Below, in pieces: positions 1-5,700 of a stretch of DNA of 6,901 nt. The stretch lies in assembly GCA_013041835.1 (NCBI GenBank), contig JABDRH010000301.1:1-6901 (forward strand). The letters are read 5' to 3'. Source of the DNA: Desulfatitalea sp. (GTDB lineage: Bacteria > Desulfobacterota > Desulfobacteria > Desulfobacterales > Desulfosarcinaceae). The notes beneath the pieces were generated by a model, which was given only the letters and a program-made list of their open reading frames with translations, was not told the origin of the DNA and searched no databases. Each line of letters begins with the position of its first letter. Positions within the stretch are counted from its first letter, which is position 1. A program made the position numbers and the translations under genes.

Positions 1-324
1 GTGCAGGCCCTGGAGGAGGACGAATTCGATTACGAAGTGGTTTCGGCGGCCGACGGTTTCGAGGCGGGACTGCAGGTGAATCACTTCAAGCCCGACCTGC
101 TGATCCTGGACATCATGATGCCCGACATCAAGGGCAACGAAGTGTGCCGTAAAATCAAGTCCAACCCCGAGACCAAAGAGACCAAGATCATCGTGCTATC
201 GGCCTACCTGGACGATGATAAGTTCAAGGAGATGAAGTCCTACGGCGCGGACATGTGTTTTTCCAAGCCGCTGCCCTTACCCCAACTCAAGGAAGAGGTC
301 GCCAGGCTGCTGGAAATCGCCTAG
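1..324 (+). CDS. Response-regulator receiver (REC) domain protein, 5'-truncated
   Basis: This is the C-terminal 107 residues of a CheY-like receiver domain, which a partner histidine kinase would phosphorylate. Visible residues (window numbering) are the phosphoacceptor Asp37 in LLILDIMMPD, the conserved Ser67 in VLSAY, and Lys89 in FSKPLP followed by the usual Pro. The first beta strand and the acidic Asp pair that binds Mg2+ are missing. The GTG at position 1 is therefore probably an internal Val codon, and the true start lies upstream of the window. The protein ends in TAG right after the last receiver helix, so there is no C-terminal DNA-binding domain. An output domain upstream of the receiver cannot be excluded. 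The gene lies 24 nt before metF on the same strand, which suggests co-transcription. Its partner and target are not visible. Confidence 0.88.
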   Translation: MQALEEDEFDYEVVSAADGFEAGLQVNHFKPDLLILDIMMPDIKGNEVCRKIKSNPETKETKIIVLSAYLDDDKFKEMKSYGADMCFSKPLPLPQLKEEVARLLEIA

Positions 325-348
325 TCAACCGATAGAGGGAGGCCAACC

Positions 349-1227
349 ATGAAATTAAAAGATGCCCTGGGAAAAAAGAAGTTCGTGGTCACTTCCGAGG
401 TGCAGACCCCTTTGGGAGACGATTCTCCGGAACAACTGGTTGACCGGCTCAAGCGAATCCGCGGGCGCGTGGATGGTGTGTCGGTCACCGATGTGGACCT
501 GGAGGGGGTGGTCGGCGACAGCATCCATACCTGTGAACTCTTGGAGAAAAGCCGCTTTAACGCCATTTACCAGACCACCACCCGGGACAAGAACCGTATC
601 CAGCTTCAGAAGGATCTGGCCCAGGCCCACCAGGTGGGAATTGAGAATCTGCTGGTTTTCACCGAAGATTACCGGATCACCGGCGACAGCATCCAGGAAC
701 AGATGTTCTTTCACGTAGATTCGGGAAAGCTGGGTTCGGTGCTGCAACACGTCCGCGAGGGGCGCACCATCGAAGGCGAAGAACTGCCCGAGCCGTTCGA
801 TTTCACATTGGGATCGGGCGTTGAAAGCTTGTGGGGAAAGAATATCCCAAAACAAGGCATGCAAGGCATGGAGGCGCTCAAGCTTATGGGGGCCGGTTTT
901 TTTCTCACCACACCCATTTTCGACCTGGAGCAGTTCGACAAGTTCATGCGCCAGATCCGGATGTTGGATGTACCGGTGATCGCCGAAGTGCTGTTGCTGC
1001 GAAATGCCGCCATGGCCCGCTTCATCAACCGCCACTTCAAACCGGGTTTGGTGCCTGAGTGGGTCATCCAGAAACTGGACAAGGCCACGGATAAGCGCCA
1101 GGCCAGCATCGAGCTGTTCGGCGACCTGGCCAAGGGTCTGAAAGAGGTCTGCAATGGACTGCACATCATCACACTGGGAGGAGAAGATAAGCTGCAGCCG
1201 TATCTGGATGCAGCGAATCTTCGATGA
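349..1227 (+). CDS. metF: Methylenetetrahydrofolate reductase (MetF family)
   Basis: This 292-residue protein has the usual length of bacterial MetF (about 290-300) and should be a cytoplasmic FAD-containing TIM barrel. The family reduces 5,10-methylene-tetrahydrofolate to 5-methyl-tetrahydrofolate, the last folate-bound step of the Wood-Ljungdahl methyl branch. Recognisable pieces are FVVTSEVQTP with the family Glu17, GVSVTD (43-48), QTTTRDKNRIQLQKDL (75-90), GIENLLVF (97-104), the GAGFFLTTPIFDLEQF segment, and VPVIAEVLLLRNAAMARF. The motif after the fourth strand reads TED (105-107), where many MetF proteins have TGD. The start is supported by GAGGGAGG at 335-342, six bases before the ATG. 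There is no C-terminal regulatory domain of the eukaryotic type. Followed by Hdr genes, it probably takes electrons from an Hdr-like complex rather than directly from NAD(P)H, but that is inference. Confidence 0.87.
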   Translation: MKLKDALGKKKFVVTSEVQTPLGDDSPEQLVDRLKRIRGRVDGVSVTDVDLEGVVGDSIHTCELLEKSRFNAIYQTTTRDKNRIQLQKDLAQAHQVGIENLLVFTEDYRITGDSIQEQMFFHVDSGKLGSVLQHVREGRTIEGEELPEPFDFTLGSGVESLWGKNIPKQGMQGMEALKLMGAGFFLTTPIFDLEQFDKFMRQIRMLDVPVIAEVLLLRNAAMARFINRHFKPGLVPEWVIQKLDKATDKRQASIELFGDLAKGLKEVCNGLHIITLGGEDKLQPYLDAANLR

Positions 1228-1265
1228 AGCAGGAAAGGAGATAAATCCGTCAACCCATACTCGCC

Positions 1266-1362
1266 CTCGGCTGTTTGCATCATCCGTTTGAATCTAACCA
1301 CCCGTCGCACCGGGAATTCGTTTCCAAGCGACTTTGACTTGCGCCTCCAGAAAACAGCCGAG
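1266..1362. repeat. Perfect 11-bp inverted repeat in the metF-hdr gap
   Basis: CTCGGCTGTTT at 1266-1276 is the exact reverse complement of AAACAGCCGAG at 1352-1362, with 75 nt between the arms. Inside is a small possible hairpin, CCCG-TCGCAC-CGGG. The repeat occupies most of the only sizeable gap in the operon (1228-1393), and the gap holds no recognisable gene. In RNA it could close a long stem just upstream of the ribosome-binding site at 1381. There is no U-run after the second arm, so it is not an ordinary intrinsic terminator. Its function is unknown; leader structure, RNA-processing site and chance all remain open. Confidence 0.5.
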
Positions 1363-1380
1363 CAACCTTATCGCAGCAAT

Positions 1381-1386
1381 GGAGGT
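1381..1386 (+). promoter_or_regulatory. Ribosome-binding site that sets the hdr selenoprotein start
   Basis: GGAGGT lies seven bases before the ATG at 1394. In-frame alternatives upstream are an ATG at 1379, which overlaps this site, and a TTG at 1334. The residues they would add do not look like the start of an HdrC domain. The Shine-Dalgarno placement favours 1394. Confidence 0.75.
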
Positions 1387-1393
1387 CTTCAAC

Positions 1394-2680
1394 ATGTCCC
1401 TTCCCATCGAAATCAATGAGCTTGCGCCGGAGTTCAAGGAGCTAGTCAAAGAGCGGGTGCCGTCCGCCAATTTTGATCTGTGCCTGACCTGTGGCACCTG
1501 CACGGCCGGATGCCCGGCATCGGAACTTTTCGACATGGACCCGCGCAAGCTGGTGCGCATGCTTGTGCTGGGCATGGACGAAGAGATCCGTAAAACCCCT
1601 TGGGCCTGGGTCTGCACCATGTGCGCCCGCTGCACCAATGGATGCCCCATGGCCGTGGACATCCCCAAGTTGGTCTACAACATGCGCAATAGTTGGCCGC
1701 GGGAGAAAAGGCCCAAGGGTATTCTGGGTTCGTGCGACCAGCACATCCGCACCGGCAACGCCATGGGCGTGCCCACGGAAGATTTTGTCTGGACGGTGGA
1801 GGATGTGGCCGAGGAGATCCGCGACACCCAGCCGCAGTTTAAGGATTTAAAGGTGACCGTGGACCGCAAGGGTGCCCTGATGGCGATCAATCAGAACTCA
1901 CGCGAGCCGGTGACCGAACCCGACGAGCTGTCGCCGCTGTGGAAGATTCTGCATTTGGTGGGCGCCGACTGGACCTATCCCTCGGTGATGTGGGGCGGTG
2001 AAAACTACTGCTTGTTCCTGGCCGATGAAGAAGGGTGGCGCTATATCCTGGAGGAGTTCGTCGTGCACATCGACGAGACGCTCAAATGCCCGCTCGTGGT
2101 CAATACGGAGTGAGGGCACTCTTTTTTCGCAATCCTGGAAGGATTGAAAAAATTCAACATTGCCCACAAGTTCGAATTTACCAGCATCATTACACTTTAC
2201 GCGCAGTGGATCCGCGAGGGCAAGCTCAAGGTGAACAGCGACTGGAACAAGGATCTCGGGATCAAGTTCACCGCCCAGGACCCGTGCAACATCGTGCGCA
2301 AGACTTGGGGTGAACAGGCTGCCAATGACATGCGTTTTGTCATCAAGACCATCGTGGGCGAGGAGAATTTCACCGACATGGTACCGTGCGGCATCAACAA
2401 CTACTGCTGCGGCGGCGGCGGCGGCGCCTTGCAGGCCGGCTACACCGAACAGCGCCGGGCCTACGGCAAGGTCAAGTTTGACCAGATCCGGCGCACCGGG
2501 GCCGGCTACGTCATCGCGCCCTGTCATAATTGCCATTCCCAGATCGAAGATATCGGCCACCATTTCGGCGGCAATTATACCGTCACCCACATCTGGACCA
2601 TCATGTGCCTGGCGATGGGGGTGTTGGGCGAGAATGAACGGACGTATCTTGGGGATGATTTGAAGTACTTTGGGTTGTAG
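1394..2680 (+). CDS. HdrC-HdrB fusion Fe-S oxidoreductase, probable selenoprotein (UGA read as Sec240)
   Basis: This is a single 428-residue reading frame if the in-frame TGA at 2111-2113 is decoded. The N-terminal part is HdrC-like, with two [4Fe-4S] motifs: C30xxC33xxC36xxxC40P and C74xxC77xxC80xxxC84P. Residues from about 165 to 250 look like a degenerate first cysteine-rich (CCG) domain, ending in TEUGHS with Sec at 240. The C-terminal part is an intact HdrB-type CCG domain with C298 (in DPC), C338-C339-G and C377xxC380, that is C-x39-CCG-x36-CxxC. This pattern binds the non-cubane [4Fe-4S] pair in HdrB. The domain order is that of HdrD, DsrK and related Fe-S oxidoreductases. The protein probably passes electrons between the HdrA-like protein encoded next and an acceptor such as a disulfide or MetF. 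There is no membrane segment, so it should be cytoplasmic. The alternative is a nonsense-mutated pseudogene. Against that, the downstream half keeps every ligand and has no other stop, and TTG 2144 has no properly spaced ribosome-binding site for separate translation. Confidence 0.85.
2111..2113 (+). other. In-frame TGA, probable selenocysteine codon (Sec240)
   Basis: Codons before (AAT ACG GAG) and after (GGG CAC TCT TTT TTC) the TGA are in the same frame and read NTE-U-GHSFF. HdrD/DsrK-like proteins commonly have E-C-G-H-A or E-C-G-H-S at this place, as far as I recall the family, so the TGA stands for Cys. Trp recoding is unlikely: it would not fit the motif, and metF in the same operon ends in TGA. 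Confidence 0.82.
2114..2165 (+). promoter_or_regulatory. Bacterial SECIS-like stem-loop after the UGA
   Basis: Three nested helices can be read by eye. The lower stem is GGGCA (2114-2118) with TGCCC (2161-2165). The middle stem is TTTTTT (2122-2127) with AAAAAA (2147-2152). The upper stem is CAATCC (2130-2135) with GGATTG (2141-2146). The apical loop is TGGAA (2136-2140), and a two-base bulge CG (2128-2129) separates the middle and upper stems. The loop begins 22 nt after the UGA and has G at its second and third positions. Known bacterial SECIS elements have a short upper stem 16-37 nt after the UGA and at least one G in the first two loop bases. The element is within the coding sequence, as is normal for bacteria, and would bind SelB. 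Confidence 0.78.
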
Positions 2681-2745
2681 AGAAGAAATACTGCCTTCCG
2701 CCAGATCGCTCGTGTACAAGCGCGATGCGAGATGCATATCCCAAC

Positions 2746-2751
2746 AAGGAG
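2746..2751 (+). promoter_or_regulatory. Ribosome-binding site of the hdrA-like gene
   Basis: AAGGAG lies seven bases before ATG 2759. The protein that starts there enters its FAD-binding strand (VLVAGGGIAG) at residue 7, so the start is well placed. The 78-base gap from 2681 to this gene holds no recognisable gene or terminator. Confidence 0.75.
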
Positions 2752-2758
2752 AGTAATC

Positions 2759-5700
2759 ATGACGACCACCGGATCAGTCCTCGTCGCCGGCGGCGGCATC
2801 GCCGGCATTCAGGCCTCGCTGGACTTAGCGGAGGCGGGCTATAAAGTCTATCTCACCGAGCGTGGGTCGGCCATCGGCGGCAAGATGGCCCAGTTGGACA
2901 AAACGTTTCCCACCAATGACTGCTCCATGTGCATCATTTCGCCCAAGCTGGTGGAAGCCGGACGTCATCTGAACATTGAGCTGTTGCCCCTGACCGAAGT
3001 GCGGGAAGTCAACGGCGATCCGGGCGACTTCACTGTTCGGTTGCGGCAGATGCCGCGCTTTATCGACATGGACAAGTGCACGGCATGCGGCGAGTGCGCC
3101 AAGGTGTGTCCCATCGAGGTGTCCAACCCATTCGATGAAGGGCTGCGGGACAAGAAGGCGGCCTACAAACTCTACCCCCAGGCCATGCCTGGCGCCTATG
3201 CCATTGATAAGCGCGGGACGGCGCCGTGCAAAGCCACCTGCCCGGCCAACGTGGCCGTGCAGGGTTGGATCGCCCTCATGCGCCAGGGGCACCCCGAAAA
3301 AGCCCTGGCCCTGTTCAAGGAGGCCCATCCCTTCCCCGGTGTGTGCGGCCGGGTGTGCCATCATCCGTGCGAGACGGCCTGCACGCGGATAAAGGTGGAT
3401 GAACCCTTGGGCATCCAGTATCTGCACCGTTACCTGGCCGATCTCGATATGCAGGCCGAAGTGCGTTACCTGCCGGAGAAAAAGGCAGCCAAAAACAAAA
3501 CGGTGGCCGTTATCGGCGGCGGGCCGGCCGGGTTGACCTGTGCCTACTATTTGGCCATCGAAGGCTATGCGGTTACGGTGTTCGAAAAGCACGACGTGCT
3601 GGGTGGGATGCTGGTGTTGGGCATTCCCGAATACCGTCTGCCACGGGATGTGGTCGAGGCTGAAATCCAGACCATCCGAGACCTGGGCGTTACGTTCAAG
3701 ACCGGCGTGGAAATGGGCAAGGACATCACCATCGGCCAACTGCGCGATGAGGGTTTCAGTGCCTTTTTCCTGGGCATCGGCTCCCAGGAGTGCAAGTCTT
3801 TGGGGATCGAGGGTGAAGCCTTCTCGGGTGTCTTTCCGGGCATGGACTATCTTCGCCGCACCAACCTGGGCGAGGCGGTGCCTCTGGGCGACCGGGTGGC
3901 GGTCATCGGCGGCGGCAACGTGGCCATGGACTGCGTGCGCACGGCGCTGCGCCGGGGGGCGAAACAGCCGTTGATCCTCTACCGCCGCAGCGAAGCGGAG
4001 ATGCCGGCCAGCGCCGACGAGATCGCCGAGTGCCGGGATGAAGGCATCGAGATCATGACGCTGGTCAATCCGGTGCGGGTTATCGAAAGCGCAGGTCAAG
4101 TCACCGGCATCGCGTGCATCAAAATGGAACTGGGCGAGCCTGATCCCAGCGGCCGTCGGCGTCCCGTGCCCGTCGCCGGTTCCGAGTTCACCATCGAAGT
4201 GGACGCCGTGATCCCGGCCATCGGTCAGGAGAGTGACTGGGCCTGCCTCACCGATGAGTGCGCCTGTACGTTGAGCGACTGGGGCACCATGCAGGTGGAC
4301 CCGGTTACCCTGCAAACCAGCGATTCGGACATTTTTGCCGGCGGCGACGCGGTCACCGGACCGGCCACGGTGGTGGAGGCCATCGAAGCGGGCAAGCAGG
4401 CGGCCATCAGCATCGACCGTTTTATTCAGGGTGCGGACCTGGTTGCGGGCCGTGGCGAGCTGCTGGCGGTGGCGACGGACATCCCTTTATCGGGTGTGCA
4501 ACAGGCCGCCCGGGTGGCCATGCCCCACATGGACCCCAAGGCACGCATCGCCAACTTTCAAGAGGTGCAACTGGGGTATGACGAAACCCATGCCCGGACC
4601 GAAGCCGACCGCTGCCTGGCCTGCGGCATCTGCTCCGAGTGCAATCAGTGCGTCAAAGCGTGCCTGGCCGGGGCCGTGGACCACCGTCAAGCCCCCACCG
4701 AACGCGAGATCAACGTGGGCGCCGTGATTCTGGCGCCCGGCTTTGCGCCTTACGATCCCACGCCCTATGAGACTTATAGCTACAGCCAGCACCCCAACGT
4801 GGTCACCAGCCTGGAGTTCGAGCGCATGCTCTCGGCTTCGGGGCCTTTTACCGGCCACTTGGTTCGGCCTTCGGACCATCGCGAGCCCAAGCGCGTTGCC
4901 TGGCTGCAATGCGTCGGCTCCCGGGACATCAACCACTGTGACAATGGGTACTGCTCGTCGGTCTGCTGCATGTACGCCAACAAACAGGCCGTCATCGCCA
5001 AGGAGCATAGCGAGCACCCGCTGGAGACGGTGATTTTCTTCATGGACATGCGTACCTTTGGCAAAGATTTTGACAAATATCAACTGCGCGCCCAAGACGA
5101 GCACGGGGTGCGTTTTGTTCGTTCGCGCATTCACTCGGTCTACCCGGAGAAAGGCGAGCGGCTGCGCATCATTTACGCTACCGAGGCAGGCACCACGGCC
5201 GAGGAGACCTTTGACCTCGTGGTGCTCTCCGTGGGCCTCACTGCCGATTCCGGGGCGCGGCAGATGGCCGAGCGGCTGGGCATCGCGCTCAACGCTCACG
5301 GGTTCGCGCAAACCAGCGACACCACCCCGGTGCAAACTTCCCGGCCGGGCATATTCGTGTGCGGCGCTTTTGCGGAGCCCAAGGATATCCCCCACTCGGT
5401 CATGGAGGCCTCGGCCGCCGCGGCCTGCGCCGGCGAACGGCTGGCCGACGCCCGCTGGTCGCTGACCCAAACCAAGTCGCTGCCGCCGGAAACCGACATC
5501 ACCGGTCAGCCACCGCGCATCGGCGTTTTTGTCTGCAACTGCGGAATCAACATCGGCGGCGTGGCCGATGTGCCCGCCGTGCGCGATTATGCGCGCGATC
5601 TGCCCCACGTGGTGCACGTGGAGGACAATTTGTTCAGTTGTTCCCAGGACAACCAGGTGCACATCAAGGAGGTGATCACGCAAAAGCAGATCAACCGCGT

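Noticed and set aside
1334..1372. TTGACT at 1334-1339 as a -35 box for an internal promoter.
   Set aside because: No convincing -10 sequence lies 16-18 bases downstream.
1225..1420. Read-through of the metF TGA: the frame stays open across the gap to a TGA at 1418-1420, so a second Sec codon was considered.
   Set aside because: MetF is already full length at 292 residues, the extension does not resemble a protein domain, and I see no SECIS-like hairpin in the 50 bases after 1227.
2111..2160. A frameshift at the T-run (2122-2127) or A-run (2147-2152) as the cause of the split frame.
   Set aside because: Both halves are in the same frame, so no shift is needed; only the TGA separates them.
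2408..2427. Run of GGC repeats that looks like a microsatellite.
   Set aside because: It encodes the glycines of the CCG-x-GGG motif of the HdrB domain and is explained by coding.
2144..2680. The downstream half as a separate gene starting at TTG 2144.
   Set aside because: It would begin inside the HdrB-like domain, and the AAGGA nearby abuts the TTG with no spacing. Reading through the UGA gives a better protein.
2705..2726. Short hairpin ATCGC/GCGAT in the 2681-2758 gap, considered as a terminator.
   Set aside because: The stem is only 5 bp with a 12-nt loop and no T-run follows; the next gene probably belongs to the same operon.
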